A stretch of 64,000 nt of DNA from the NCBI RefSeq assembly GCF_039543545.1, contig NZ_BAABJY010000001.1:186001-250000 (forward strand), given 5' to 3'. Position 1 is the stretch's first letter. Each line of letters starts with the position of its first letter. The position numbers and the translations under genes were made by a program. This DNA is from Luteimonas vadosa. Lineage in GTDB: Bacteria > Pseudomonadota > Gammaproteobacteria > Xanthomonadales > Xanthomonadaceae. Shown here one piece after another: positions 50,994 to 60,309 of this stretch. The notes under the pieces were generated by a model. It saw only the letters and a list, made by a program, of their open reading frames with translations, did no database searches and was not told where the DNA came from.

Positions 50994-51923
50994 TTGGCGA
51001 CCACCCTGCTCAATGCCGAACTCCCCGGAATGGCCCTGCGCCATCGCGGCAAGGTGCGCGATGTCTTCGACCTGGACCCGTCGCGGATCCCGGCCGGCGC
51101 GGCCGGTCCCGGCGAGTACCTGCTGATCGTCGCCACCGACCGGCTCTCCGCCTTCGACGTCGTGCTGCCCGACCCCATCCCCGGCAAGGGCGAGATGCTC
51201 TGCCAGATCAGCAACTTCTGGTTCGCACGCACGGAACACCTGATGCGCAACCACCTCACCGGCATCGATGTCGCGTCCGTGTTGCCGCCCGGCGTCGAGG
51301 CTGCGCCTTACGTGCAGCGCGCCGTCGTGACGAAGAAGCTCAAGCCGTTGCCGGTCGAGGCCATCGCCCGCGGCTACCTGATCGGCAGCGGATGGAAGGA
51401 CTACCAGCGCACCGGCCGGGTCAGCGGCATCGCGCTGCCCGACGGCCTGCGCCAGGCGGAGCGGCTGCCGCAGCCAATCTTCACCCCGTCGACCAAGGCC
51501 GCGGCCGGGGACCACGACGAGAACATCGACTTCGACGCGATGGTCAAGGCCGTCGGTGGCGAACTCGCCGAGCAGGTCCGGGATGCCACCTTGCGCCTGT
51601 ACGCATTCGCCGCCGACTACGCCGCGCAACGCGGCATCCTGCTGGCCGACACCAAGTTCGAGTTCGGGCTGGATCGCGACGGCCGCCTGCACGTCATGGA
51701 CGAGATGCTGACCCCCGATTCCTCGCGCTATTGGCCCGCCGATCAATACGAGGTCGGCACGAGCCCGCCGAGTTACGACAAGCAGTTCGTGCGCGACTAC
51801 CTGGAGACGCTCGACTGGGACAAGACCGCGCCCGGGCCTGCGCTGCCCGCGGAAATCATCGCGCGGACGCGTGCCAAGTACGCCGAGGCGCTGCAGAAGC
51901 TGGCCGGGCTCTCGGTCGATTGA
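50994..51923 (+). CDS. purC: Phosphoribosylaminoimidazole-succinocarboxamide synthase
   Basis: 309 aa of the longer SAICAR-synthase class found in Xanthomonas. HRGKVRDVFDLD, LLIVATDRLSAFDVVLPDPIPGKGEML, ARGYLIGSGWKDYQRTG, LADTKFEFG and DEMLTPDSSRYWPADQY are diagnostic. It joins aspartate to CAIR in purine synthesis. The TTG at 50994 (LATTLLNAELPG) matches the family N-terminus; the next ATG at 51030 would lose 12 conserved residues. Confidence 0.95.
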   Translation: MATTLLNAELPGMALRHRGKVRDVFDLDPSRIPAGAAGPGEYLLIVATDRLSAFDVVLPDPIPGKGEMLCQISNFWFARTEHLMRNHLTGIDVASVLPPGVEAAPYVQRAVVTKKLKPLPVEAIARGYLIGSGWKDYQRTGRVSGIALPDGLRQAERLPQPIFTPSTKAAAGDHDENIDFDAMVKAVGGELAEQVRDATLRLYAFAADYAAQRGILLADTKFEFGLDRDGRLHVMDEMLTPDSSRYWPADQYEVGTSPPSYDKQFVRDYLETLDWDKTAPGPALPAEIIARTRAKYAEALQKLAGLSVD

Positions 51924-51984
51924 GCAGGCGCGGCGTGCTGCTCGCTGGCGGTATGCTGGCGCCAGCCCATCCCGGAGCCGCGCC

Positions 51985-52485
51985 GTGAATGCCCACGCCG
52001 AATCCACTGACCGCACGCCCGAACGCCCGATCGACCGCTGGTTCGCCAGCTACTCCGGCGACCACGTCAACGACACCAACCAGGCCATCCACGTGTTCGC
52101 GGTGCCGGCGATCCTGTGGAGCGTGATCGCGCTGCTGTGGTGCATCCCCGCGCCCGGGACGCTGTTCAAGCCGGGGATCTGGGCGGTGGTGGCCATGTTC
52201 GCGGCCTGGCTGTTCTATTACCGCGCCTCGCGCAAGCTGGGGCTGGGCATGCTGGCGCTGTTCGTGGTGCTCGCGGTGCCGACGTGGTGGCTGCACGGCG
52301 TGCTCGGCACGGGTGGCCTGGTGGCGCTGGCGCTCGCGGTATTCGTGGCGGCATGGATCGCGCAGTTCATTGGCCACAAGATCGAAGGCAAGAAGCCGAG
52401 CTTCCTCACGGACCTGGTCTACCTGTTGATCGGCCCGGCCTGGGTGCTGTCCAAGCTCTACCGCAGGCTGGGCTGGACGTACTGA
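51985..52485 (+). CDS. DUF962 / Mpo1-like membrane protein
   Basis: 166 aa from a GTG at 51985. PIDRWFASYSGDHVNDTNQAIHVFAVPAILWSV begins the DUF962 family, with the conserved HxxxxNxxxHxxG-type pattern (GDHVNDTNQAIHVF) and four membrane helices; the second motif GHKIEGKKPSFLTDLVYLLIGP is also conserved. The yeast member Mpo1 is a 2-hydroxy-fatty-acid dioxygenase; bacterial roles are unproven. Located 61 bases after purC. Confidence 0.88.
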   Translation: MNAHAESTDRTPERPIDRWFASYSGDHVNDTNQAIHVFAVPAILWSVIALLWCIPAPGTLFKPGIWAVVAMFAAWLFYYRASRKLGLGMLALFVVLAVPTWWLHGVLGTGGLVALALAVFVAAWIAQFIGHKIEGKKPSFLTDLVYLLIGPAWVLSKLYRRLGWTY

Positions 52486-52542
52486 CTTCCCGGGACGACG
52501 GGTCGCGTCGCGTGCGCCGGCTTCGATCCGGCGCGACGGTAG

Positions 52543-53505
52543 ATGCCGGCTGCGCCCATCGCCGGCACCCCCCATCGCCGTGACGCCACGGCCAGGACCA
52601 CACCCATCGACGGATCCCTGCCCAGACGCGACCTGCTCCTGCTGCTGCTGATCTGCGTGGCCTGGGCGTTCAATTTCCTGACCTCGGCGCTGGCGTTGCG
52701 GGAAATCCCCCCGTTCCTTTTCACCGCCGTGCGTTTCGCGCTGCTGGCCGTGCCGCTGGTGTTCTTGCTCAAGCGGCCCGCCCCGGGACAGTGGCCGCGC
52801 CTGGTCGCGGTCTGCCTCTGCGTGGGCGTGCTCCACTTCGGCCTGAGCTTCCTGGCGCTCGCGCTGGCCGGCAACCTGTCGTCGCCTGCCATCGTGCTGC
52901 AGAGCTACGTGCCGATGGCCAGCCTGCTGGCCTGGTGGTTCCTCGGCGAGCGCTTCGGCTGGCGCACGGGGCTGGCGATCGCGGTCAGTTTCACCGGCGT
53001 GCTGGTGCTGGGTTTCGATCCGATCGTGCTGGCCAAGCCCTGGGCGCTGGCGGCGATGCTGGCGGCGGCGCTCATGCTGGCAGTCGGCACGATCGGGATG
53101 AAAGGCCTGCGCGGACTGGACGTCTTCAGCATGCAGGGCTGGACAGCGGTGTTCAGCCTCCTGCCCTTGCTGGCGATCAGCGCGGCCTTCGAGCCCGGGA
53201 GTTTCGACGCGCTCCGCCGTGCGAGCTGGATCGGCTGGGCCGGCGCGGCCTACGCCGCCTTCGTCTCGTCCCTGCTCGGCCACGGGCTGTACTACGTGCT
53301 GATCCAGCGCCATCCGGTCGCCCAGGTGACGCCCTGGCTGCTGCTCGTCCCGGTACTGGCGGTGGGGCTGGGGATCGCGTTCTGGGGAGACGAGCCCGGG
53401 CCACGATTGCTGCTGGGCGGCGCCATGGTCCTGGGCGGGGTGCTGGGCGTCGCGATGCGTGCCAAGGCCAAGGCGCGAACGCCGATTCGCCCGGCCGGCC
53501 CCTAG
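52543..53505 (+). CDS. EamA-family (DMT) transporter
   Basis: 320 aa, ten membrane segments in two EamA repeats. ICVAWAFNFLTSALALREIPPFLFTAVRFALL is the first-repeat signature, and the loop around FLGERFGWRTGLAIAVSFTGVLVLGFDP is typical. Likely exports amino acids or metabolites. The extra ~28 N-terminal residues before the first helix are polar. Converges with the antiporter operon (10 bases apart). Confidence 0.88.
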   Translation: MPAAPIAGTPHRRDATARTTPIDGSLPRRDLLLLLLICVAWAFNFLTSALALREIPPFLFTAVRFALLAVPLVFLLKRPAPGQWPRLVAVCLCVGVLHFGLSFLALALAGNLSSPAIVLQSYVPMASLLAWWFLGERFGWRTGLAIAVSFTGVLVLGFDPIVLAKPWALAAMLAAALMLAVGTIGMKGLRGLDVFSMQGWTAVFSLLPLLAISAAFEPGSFDALRRASWIGWAGAAYAAFVSSLLGHGLYYVLIQRHPVAQVTPWLLLVPVLAVGLGIAFWGDEPGPRLLLGGAMVLGGVLGVAMRAKAKARTPIRPAGP

Positions 53506-53515
53506 CGCCGCCGGC

Positions 53516-55189
53516 TCATCGCAGTCCGAACAGCAGCAGCGTCGCCAGCAGGATGGCGACCCATAGCGCCATCGAACCGATCGGCCAGGTCTGCCCCAGG
53601 CTGTTGGACACGCGCCCGCCGCCCAGGCCGGCGAGGAACGCGGACCAGATGTCGGCCAGTCGGTCGCGCACTGCGGACAGCACGTTGCGACTCCACTTCG
53701 CCGCCCTCGGCAAGGGGCGCCGGAACACCCAGTCGACATCCAGGTTGGTCGACGGGATCTCGGCGGGGTAATAGCCGCTGCGATGCATCCACACGATCGC
53801 GAGGCTCGCGAACAGCAGCAGCTGGAGCTGGGTGAGCACGTGCGTGGCGTCGTAGGCGGAATAGACCATCTCGTAGGGCAGCAGCCCGTACAGCGCCACC
53901 GGCCAGACGCCGATCGCGATGCACAGCGCCGCGGCCAGGCCCATGGCGAACAGCATGTTCGGCGGCGCCTCGCGGGCCTCGGGATTGCCGTACCGGGAGA
54001 AGAACCCGAAATACGGGATCTTGATGCCGGAATGCTCCAGCACGCCCGCCGACGCGAACAGGAGCATCAGCCACACCACCAGGTGCCCGTCCTTGATCAA
54101 CGCACTCATCACCATCGCCTTCGCGACGAATCCGCTGAACAGCGGGAACGCCGAGATGGAGGCCGCGCCGACGATGCAGAAACCGGTGGTCCAGGGCATC
54201 TTCCGGTAGAGGCCGCCCAGCTCCGAGGCCTTCGCCGTACCGGCCTGCTGCAGCAGCGCCCCCATCGACATGAACAGCAGGGCCTTGTAGATGATGTGCG
54301 CGAAGGCGTGCGCGCTGGTGCCATTGAGCGACAGCTCGGTGCCGATGCCGATGCCGACGACCATGAAGCCGAGCTGGTTGATGATCGAGTACGACAGCAC
54401 GCGGCGCAGGTCGTTCTCGATGATGGCGTATAGCACCGGGAAGACCGTCATCACCGCGCCGACGTAGATCAGCAGCTCGGTGCCGGGGAAGCCCCTGGCC
54501 AGCGCATAGATCGCCGCCTTGGTGGTGAAGATGCACAGGAAGACCGATCCGGTCGGGGTGCCGTTCGGGTAGCTGTCCGGGATCCAGGCATGCAGCAGGG
54601 GGAACCCGGCCTTCAGGCCGAACGCAAGCAGGATCAGCCAACTCGCCGCCGAGCCCAGCTCCATGGCCTCGAAGGCGAGGCTCCCGGTCTGGATCCACAG
54701 CAAGCCGCCGCCTGCCATCAGCAACACGCCCGACAACACCTGGTAGACGAGGTAGCGGAACCCGGCGCGGTACGACTCGGGCGTGCGCGAGGCAAAGACC
54801 AGGAACGCCGAACTCACGCCCATGACCTCCCACCACAGGAACAGCGTCAGCAGGTCGCCGGCGAACAGCACCCCGATTCCCGAGGCCACGTAGAGCAAGG
54901 CGGTGACGTGCTGCAGGGTGTCGCGCACGCGCAAGGCGAACACGATCGACAGCAATGCCCCGACGTGGAAGGCCAGGCCGAACACGTAGCTCAGCCCGTC
55001 GGCTCGGTACGGCACCAGGGTCAGCCCCAGGACCTGGAGTTCGCGCGTCTGCCCCAGCTCCATGTCGAGGAACTGCAAGCCGCCCACGAGCGGGGCCGCG
55101 ACCATGAACAACGTCCGCAGCCAGCCGCGCGTGACCAGCGCGGCGAGCGCGGCTACGAGGAAGGGCCAGGCGGGGTGGAACTCAATCAT
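53516..55189 (-). CDS. Mrp/NuoL-family antiporter subunit (third copy, D'')
   Basis: 557 aa, about 14-15 membrane segments. LFLWWEVMGVSSAFLVFASR carries the conserved helix-5 Glu, LLAFGLKAGFPLLHAWIPDSYPNG the helix-7 Lys, and IYKALLFMSMGALLQQAG the helix-8 Lys of the proton channel. A long C-terminal part with an amphipathic stretch (about residues 460-520) resembles the lateral helix of NuoL. It is the last gene of the operon. Probably moves H+ or Na+ in the antiporter complex. Confidence 0.88.
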   Translation of the reverse strand: MIEFHPAWPFLVAALAALVTRGWLRTLFMVAAPLVGGLQFLDMELGQTRELQVLGLTLVPYRADGLSYVFGLAFHVGALLSIVFALRVRDTLQHVTALLYVASGIGVLFAGDLLTLFLWWEVMGVSSAFLVFASRTPESYRAGFRYLVYQVLSGVLLMAGGGLLWIQTGSLAFEAMELGSAASWLILLAFGLKAGFPLLHAWIPDSYPNGTPTGSVFLCIFTTKAAIYALARGFPGTELLIYVGAVMTVFPVLYAIIENDLRRVLSYSIINQLGFMVVGIGIGTELSLNGTSAHAFAHIIYKALLFMSMGALLQQAGTAKASELGGLYRKMPWTTGFCIVGAASISAFPLFSGFVAKAMVMSALIKDGHLVVWLMLLFASAGVLEHSGIKIPYFGFFSRYGNPEAREAPPNMLFAMGLAAALCIAIGVWPVALYGLLPYEMVYSAYDATHVLTQLQLLLFASLAIVWMHRSGYYPAEIPSTNLDVDWVFRRPLPRAAKWSRNVLSAVRDRLADIWSAFLAGLGGGRVSNSLGQTWPIGSMALWVAILLATLLLFGLR

Positions 55190-55430
55190 AGAAATCTTCG
55201 TCGCGCTTGAGCAGCATCCGCAGTCCCTTGGCGGCCGTGACCGCGAGGATCAGCGCCGCGAAGCCGTAGATGGCATAGACCAGGGGCAGCGCCTCGATCC
55301 GGTTGCCCGCATGGCGGTGGATCACGAACTCGGCCATCAGCAAGCCCAGGCAGGCCACGTAGAGGACGATGCGGACCAGCCGCTGGTTCCGTGGGCGGTC
55401 CGCCCAGCCGATGTCGCTGCTGTCATGCAT
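55182..55430 (-). CDS. Small two-helix membrane protein in the antiporter operon
   Basis: 82 aa. Two hydrophobic segments (VRIVLYVACLGLLMAEFVI and LPLVYAIYGFAALILAVTA) joined by a short loop with HRHAGNRIE; charged ends. Overlaps the next gene by eight bases. No named family recognised; probably an accessory subunit specific to this antiporter type. ATG at 55430; a second ATG four bases on is in another frame. Confidence 0.7.
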   Translation of the reverse strand: MHDSSDIGWADRPRNQRLVRIVLYVACLGLLMAEFVIHRHAGNRIEALPLVYAIYGFAALILAVTAAKGLRMLLKRDEDFYD

Positions 55431-55433
55431 CGA

Positions 55434-56888
55434 TCACGCCTCCACCAGCATCGCCGCCAGGCGATGCAACGGCCCGGGAAAGAAGAACAGCACCACGCAG
55501 GCGCTCGCCGTGAGCAGCATCGCCGCCAGCAGCGGCCAGGGCGCCTCGTCGACGCCCTCGATCCCCGCCACGCCCGGGGCGGGCTTCAGGAAGAACGCCC
55601 GGAACGGAATGGCCAGCAGGTAGACGATGTTGAGCAGCGAGCTCAGCAGCAGCGCGGCGACGAGGACCCACTGGTGCGCCTGCAGGCTGCCCGCGATCAG
55701 GTACCACTTCGCCCACATGCCGCCGAACAGCGGCAGCCCGACGATGCTCAGCGTGCCGACGGTGAACGCACCGAAGGTGTACGGCATGTGCCGGCCCAGG
55801 CCGTCGAGCTGGCTGACGCGGCTGAAGCCGTGGGCGACCTGGATCGCACCTGCGCCGAAGAACAGCGTGATCTTGGCGAATGCGTGCACCGCGACCTGCA
55901 TCGCCGCGCCGATGATCGCCAGCGGCGTGGCCACCATCGCCCCCAGCACGACGTACGACAGCTGCGAGATGGTCGAGTAGGCGAGCCGGGCTTTGAGGTC
56001 GTCGCGGGTCATCGCCACCAGCGAGGCGGCGACGATGGTGTAGGCGGCGAACCACGACAACCAGATCCCGGCACCGGTCTGTGTCAGCAGGTCGGCGCCG
56101 AAGATGTACACCGCGACCTTGAGCACCGCGAACACGCCCGCCTTCACCACCGCCACGGCATGCAGCAAGGCACTGACCGGCGCCGGCGCGACCATCGCCG
56201 CGGGCAGCCAGCGATGCATGGGCATGACCGCCGCCTTGCCGATGCCGAACACGAATAGCCCGGCCAGCAAGGGCAGCCACTGCGCGTCGACCTTGCCCGC
56301 CAGCACCCCGCCGGCGCGGAAATCCAGCGTGCCGGCGGCGTCCCAGGTCCACAGCATCGCCACCAGCAGGAAGCAGATGCTGGAGCCCAGCAGGTAGAGC
56401 AGGTAGGTCTTGCCGCCGCGGCGCGCGTTCTCGGTGCCGGTGTGGGTCACCAGCGGGTAGGTCGACAGCGAAAGGACTTCGTAGAAGACGAACAGCGTCA
56501 GCAGGTTGTCGGCGAACGCCACGCCGGCGGCTGAGCCGATGGCAAGGGCATAGCAGGCGAAGAAGCGCCCCAGGTGCTTGTAGCCCATCGCGTCCATGTA
56601 GCGGTTCGCGTACAGCATCGCCACCGGCCACAGGGTGGCGGCGATCAGCGCGAACAGCAGCCCCAGCGGTTCGACCCGGAAGGCGATGCGCAGCCCGGGC
56701 ACGATTTCCCACAGCAACTGCCCGCGGCCCTGGCCTTCCAGTACCGGGCCGACCTGACCCAGCACCCCGGCCAGGAACGCGGCCGCCGCCAACCATCCCG
56801 CCAGCTGGCGCAGTCGCGGCGCGCCGTGCGCCAGGGCGATCACGAGGGCCCCGATGAAGGGGATGGCGATGACCATGGACGGCGTCAT
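55434..56888 (-). CDS. mnhD: Mrp D-type antiporter subunit (second copy)
   Basis: 484 aa NuoL/M/N-family protein with about 14 helices. LFVFYEVLSLSTYPLVTHTG has the helix-5 Glu; FGIGKAAVMPMHRWLPAAMVAPAPVSALLHAVAVVKAG carries the helix-7 and helix-8 Lys residues and the broken-helix motif. ATG overlaps the previous gene (ATGA, 56885-56888). Second of three related channel subunits. Confidence 0.9.
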   Translation of the reverse strand: MTPSMVIAIPFIGALVIALAHGAPRLRQLAGWLAAAAFLAGVLGQVGPVLEGQGRGQLLWEIVPGLRIAFRVEPLGLLFALIAATLWPVAMLYANRYMDAMGYKHLGRFFACYALAIGSAAGVAFADNLLTLFVFYEVLSLSTYPLVTHTGTENARRGGKTYLLYLLGSSICFLLVAMLWTWDAAGTLDFRAGGVLAGKVDAQWLPLLAGLFVFGIGKAAVMPMHRWLPAAMVAPAPVSALLHAVAVVKAGVFAVLKVAVYIFGADLLTQTGAGIWLSWFAAYTIVAASLVAMTRDDLKARLAYSTISQLSYVVLGAMVATPLAIIGAAMQVAVHAFAKITLFFGAGAIQVAHGFSRVSQLDGLGRHMPYTFGAFTVGTLSIVGLPLFGGMWAKWYLIAGSLQAHQWVLVAALLLSSLLNIVYLLAIPFRAFFLKPAPGVAGIEGVDEAPWPLLAAMLLTASACVVLFFFPGPLHRLAAMLVEA

Positions 56889-58360
56889 CCGCCGTTCCCC
56901 AGCAGCACCTGCGCCGCGTGCGTGGCGGTGCCGACCGTCAACCGCGTATCGATCCCGAAGTAGAAGTTGGCCGCCACCAGGACCCAGAGCGGCACGAGCA
57001 GGCGCAGCGGCGCCTCGGCCACCGCCTCCCGGTCCGCCGGTGGCGCCTTGAACCAGGCCGCCTCGACCACGCGCCAGACATAGACCACCGCCATCAGCGA
57101 CGGCACGACGATCGCCGCGACGAGCCACCACGCACGGGTTTCCAGGACCGCCAGGATCAGGTACCACTTGCTGATGAAGCCTGCGGTCAGCGGCACGCCG
57201 ACCAGGCTCAGGCCGGCCAGTGCGAACGCGGCGAACGTCCACGGCATCGACCGGCCCAGGCCGTGGATGTCGCCGATCCGGATCGAGCCGATGCGGTAAT
57301 ACACCGTGCCCAGGGCCATGAACATCGCCGCCTTGATCAGGGCATGGTTGAACAGGTGCAGGAGCCCCGACATCACGCCGAGGGTGGTGGCGAGGGAAAC
57401 GCCCAGCAACATGTAGCCGACCTGCGCGACGGACGAGTACGCCAGCATGCGCTTGAGGTTAAGTTCGAACAGGGCCGCCCAGGACCCGGCCAGGATCCCC
57501 GCCGCCGCCAGCACCATCAGGATCGCCGACAGCGGGACAACGACGAAGCTGTACTCCGGCGAGAACACCGTGAACACGAACCGCAGCATCACGTACAGCG
57601 CGACCTTGGTCGCGGTGGCGGCCAGGAACGTGGTCACGAACGAGGGCGCGTACGTGTAGGCGTTTGGCAGCCACAGGTGCAGCGGGAACATCGCCATCTT
57701 CAGGCCCAGCCCGACGACGATGAATGCCAGCGCGGCGCGCACCGTGTTGGTCTGCTCGATGGCCGGCAGGCGCTCGGCGAGATCGCCCATGTTGAGCGTC
57801 CCGGCCATCATGTACAGGAACCCGATGCCGATCAGGAAGAAGGTCGCGCCGACCGTGCCCATCACCAGGTAGCGGAACGACGCCACCAGCGCGCGCCTGT
57901 CGCGACCCAGCGCGATCAGCGCGTAGGTGGACAGCGACGACACTTCCAGGAACACGAACACGTTGAACGCATCGCCGGTCAGCGTGATGCCCATCAGCCC
58001 GGAGAAGCACAGCAGGAACAGGGCGTAGAACACGCCCTGGCGCTCGGGCACCTCGCGATCCACGCTCGTCTTGCCCCAGGCCAGGATGGGCACCGTGACA
58101 CCGGCCAGCAGCAGCGACACGAACGCGTTCACGGCGTCCACCCGGTACTCGATGCCGATCGGCGGCTGCCAGTTGCCGAATGCGTACGACAACGGGGCTT
58201 CCACCGCCGCCGGCAGGACCAGGGCCGTGATGGCCAGCGACGCCAACACGCAGGCCATGGCCAGCAGCCAGGGCAGCGCCCGCCCCGGAAGAAGCGCGCA
58301 AACGGGTGCGGCGATCAGCGGCACCAGCACGCTGAAGGGCATCAGTTCCAGGACGGTCAT
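56885..58360 (-). CDS. mnhD: Mrp D-type antiporter subunit (first copy)
   Basis: 491 aa, 14 helices. FVFLEVSSLSTYALIALG (helix-5 Glu), GLGLKMAMFPLHLWLPNAYTYAPSFVTTFLAATATKVALYV (helix-7 and -8 Lys) and FNHALIKAAMFMALG (helix-12 Lys) are all kept. It follows the C subunit with an ATGA overlap, the normal position of MrpD. This copy is closest to canonical MrpD by gene order. Confidence 0.92.
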   Translation of the reverse strand: MTVLELMPFSVLVPLIAAPVCALLPGRALPWLLAMACVLASLAITALVLPAAVEAPLSYAFGNWQPPIGIEYRVDAVNAFVSLLLAGVTVPILAWGKTSVDREVPERQGVFYALFLLCFSGLMGITLTGDAFNVFVFLEVSSLSTYALIALGRDRRALVASFRYLVMGTVGATFFLIGIGFLYMMAGTLNMGDLAERLPAIEQTNTVRAALAFIVVGLGLKMAMFPLHLWLPNAYTYAPSFVTTFLAATATKVALYVMLRFVFTVFSPEYSFVVVPLSAILMVLAAAGILAGSWAALFELNLKRMLAYSSVAQVGYMLLGVSLATTLGVMSGLLHLFNHALIKAAMFMALGTVYYRIGSIRIGDIHGLGRSMPWTFAAFALAGLSLVGVPLTAGFISKWYLILAVLETRAWWLVAAIVVPSLMAVVYVWRVVEAAWFKAPPADREAVAEAPLRLLVPLWVLVAANFYFGIDTRLTVGTATHAAQVLLGNGG

Positions 58361-58716
58361 TCCCCGTCGTTCCTTTCACGGTCGCCGATGACGTCGTCCT
58401 CGATCGTCCCGTAGGCCTCCTGGATGCGCACGGCCAGGGCCGCGCCGACCGCCGTCGTGGCCACGCCCACCACGATCGCGGTCAGGATCAGCACGTGCGG
58501 CAGCGGATTGGAATACACGCTCACGCCTTCGCGCAGGATCGGCGACGCGCCGCCGACGACCTTGCCGACCGAGATGAACAGCACGAAGACCGATGTCTGG
58601 AACAACGTCAGGCCCATGATCTTCTTGATCATGTTGCCGCGCGCGATCACGCAGTAGAACCCGGCCATCATCAGCACGATGACGACCCAGTAGTTGATAT
58701 GCCCGAGCAGCATCAT
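58357..58716 (-). CDS. mnhC: Mrp antiporter subunit C (NuoK-like)
   Basis: 119 aa, three membrane helices. GFYCVIARGNMIKKIMGLTLFQTSVFVLFISVG has the NuoK/MrpC helix with its conserved acidic-neighbour pattern, and LPHVLILTAIVVGVATTAVGAALAVRI the third. ATGA overlap with mnhB (58713-58716) and with the first D copy. Confidence 0.93.
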   Translation of the reverse strand: MMLLGHINYWVVIVLMMAGFYCVIARGNMIKKIMGLTLFQTSVFVLFISVGKVVGGASPILREGVSVYSNPLPHVLILTAIVVGVATTAVGAALAVRIQEAYGTIEDDVIGDRERNDGE

Positions 58717-59165
58717 GGTTCGCCCTGCCCCGCGTTCGCGTCGTCCCAGTCGCCCTTGCGCCGGGCGAACAGCGCGAACACCAGCATCATCACGCTTGCC
58801 ACGGTCACCCCGACGCCGAACTCGACCAGCATGATGCCGGCCTGCTGCGCGGACTGCGGGTCCGCGAGCAAGGGGTAGAAGTCGAGGAAGCGCCCGCCCA
58901 GCGCCACCCCCGCCAGGCCGACGGCGGCGTACAACAGCGCGCCCATCGCCATGAGCCGGTACATCCACGCGAGGGGAATGACCTCGAGGGCGCGGTCCAG
59001 GCCATAGACGAGCGCGAACAGGATCCAGCCGGCCGCGAAGATCACGCCCGCCTGGAACCCGCCCCCAGGCGAATAGTCGCCGTGGAACTGGACATAGAGC
59101 GCGAACAGGATGATCAGCGGGATCAGGATGCGCGCCGCGAGCAGGATGATCAGGTTATTGCGCAT
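58713..59165 (-). CDS. mnhB: Mrp antiporter subunit B
   Basis: 150 aa, four helices. LFALYVQFHGDYSPGGGFQAGVIFAAG is the MrpB/MbhF hallmark (HG..SPGGGFQAG). It overlaps the A'-like gene by 11 bases and mnhC by four. Confidence 0.94.
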   Translation of the reverse strand: MRNNLIILLAARILIPLIILFALYVQFHGDYSPGGGFQAGVIFAAGWILFALVYGLDRALEVIPLAWMYRLMAMGALLYAAVGLAGVALGGRFLDFYPLLADPQSAQQAGIMLVEFGVGVTVASVMMLVFALFARRKGDWDDANAGQGEP

Positions 59166-59712
59166 CGGGCTCCCCCGCCTTGCCGCGCTTGCGCGGCGCC
59201 GGGGACAGCAGCGCCACCACGGCCAGTGCCGCCGTCAGGATCACCATGACCTCGCCGAGCGTGTCGATCGAGCGATAGCTGGCGAGGATGGCGGCGACCA
59301 TGTTCGGCACGCCGGTATCCGGGTAGGCCTGCTCGATGTAGTAGCGGGCGACCTCACCGTGCGCCGGGTTGTCGGCTGCGCCGATCGGCGGCATGTCGAG
59401 GCTGGCGTAGACCAGCCCCGCACCCGTGGCCAGCACGACCACCAGCGCAACCATGTTGTGGGGCGTATTGCCCTTGACATGGTGCTCGTGGCGCCGCGCC
59501 AGCGCCAGCACCGCCAGCATCAACACCGTCGAGATGCCCGTGCCGACCGCGGCCTCGGTCAAGGCGACGTCGCCGGCATCGAGCACGACGAACAGCACCG
59601 CCGACAGCAGCGAGTAGATCGAGAACAGCATCACCGCGACGAACAGGTCGGTGGTGCGGATGATCGCGACCGCCACCACCACCAGGAACGCCAGCAACGA
59701 CGCGTTGATCAA
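59155..59712 (-). CDS. MrpA C-terminal-like subunit (DUF4040 plus MbhE-like part)
   Basis: 185 aa from a TTG whose last bases overlap the mnhG stop (TTGA). FLVVVAVAIIRTTDLFVAVMLFSIYSLLSAVLFVVLDAGDVALTEAAVGTG is the DUF4040 domain that in classic Mrp is the C-terminal part of the large MrpA; the rest (MPPIGAADNPAHGEVARYYIEQAYPDTGVPNMVAAILASYRSIDTLGE) is the MbhE-like piece. Split A subunits are usual in Mbh-type and some Mrp operons. No MrpA N-terminal channel part is fused here. Confidence 0.88.
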   Translation of the reverse strand: MINASLLAFLVVVAVAIIRTTDLFVAVMLFSIYSLLSAVLFVVLDAGDVALTEAAVGTGISTVLMLAVLALARRHEHHVKGNTPHNMVALVVVLATGAGLVYASLDMPPIGAADNPAHGEVARYYIEQAYPDTGVPNMVAAILASYRSIDTLGEVMVILTAALAVVALLSPAPRKRGKAGEPDAQ

Positions 59713-60035
59713 CCCTTCGATGGTGGTTCTCCCGAGGTTTCGGGCCGCAGGCCGTCGGCGACCGCCGCCCGCGCCAGCGCATGCGTCGCGGTCGGCGCGG
59801 TGAACAGGAGGAAGAGCAGGATCATCAGGAGCTTGAGCATCAACAGGCTCCAGCCGATGCTCACGGCCAGGCCGAGGATGACCAGCAGGGCGCAAATCGT
59901 GTCGGTGATCCCGGCCGCATGCAGCCGGCTGTAGAAGTCCGGGAAGCGCAGCAGGCCCGCGCCGCCGACCAGCCCGAAGAAGCCGCCCCCGGCCAGGAGC
60001 GCGCCCGCGACGATCTCAAGCATCGACATCGACAT
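59709..60035 (-). CDS. mnhG: Mrp antiporter subunit G
   Basis: 108 aa, three helices. GFFGLVGGAGLLRFPDFYSRLHAAGITDT is the MrpG signature. Three in-frame ATGs (60035, 60029, 60023) give overlaps of 20, 14 or 8 bases with mnhF; the first is used here without strong preference. Confidence 0.93.
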   Translation of the reverse strand: MSMSMLEIVAGALLAGGGFFGLVGGAGLLRFPDFYSRLHAAGITDTICALLVILGLAVSIGWSLLMLKLLMILLFLLFTAPTATHALARAAVADGLRPETSGEPPSKG

Positions 60036-60309
60036 CGCCCTCGTCGACCTTGGCCAGGTCGCGCGTCTTGACCAGTTTCAGGACCGCCACGATGGCAATG
60101 AAGTTGACCAGCGCGTAGACCAGGGCGACGTCGATCAGGTCGAAGTTCCCCGAGATGTACGCCACCAGCGCGACCAGCAGCACCGTCTTGGTCCCGAACA
60201 CGTTGACCGCCACGATCCGGTCGTAGATCGTGGGGCCCTTGAGCGCGCGGACCAGCGCCAGCGCCATCGTCCCGAGCATGGCCAGCGCCACCAGCACGTA
60301 GATGCTCAC
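60016..60309 (-). CDS. mnhF: Mrp antiporter subunit F
   Basis: 97 aa, three helices. ALVRALKGPTIYDRIVAVNVFGTKTVLLVAL is the MrpF signature (GP...DR..A.....T). GTG start at 60309 overlaps the mnhE stop (GTGA). The C-terminus is acidic (KVDEGDVDVDA). Confidence 0.93.
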   Translation of the reverse strand: MSIYVLVALAMLGTMALALVRALKGPTIYDRIVAVNVFGTKTVLLVALVAYISGNFDLIDVALVYALVNFIAIVAVLKLVKTRDLAKVDEGDVDVDA

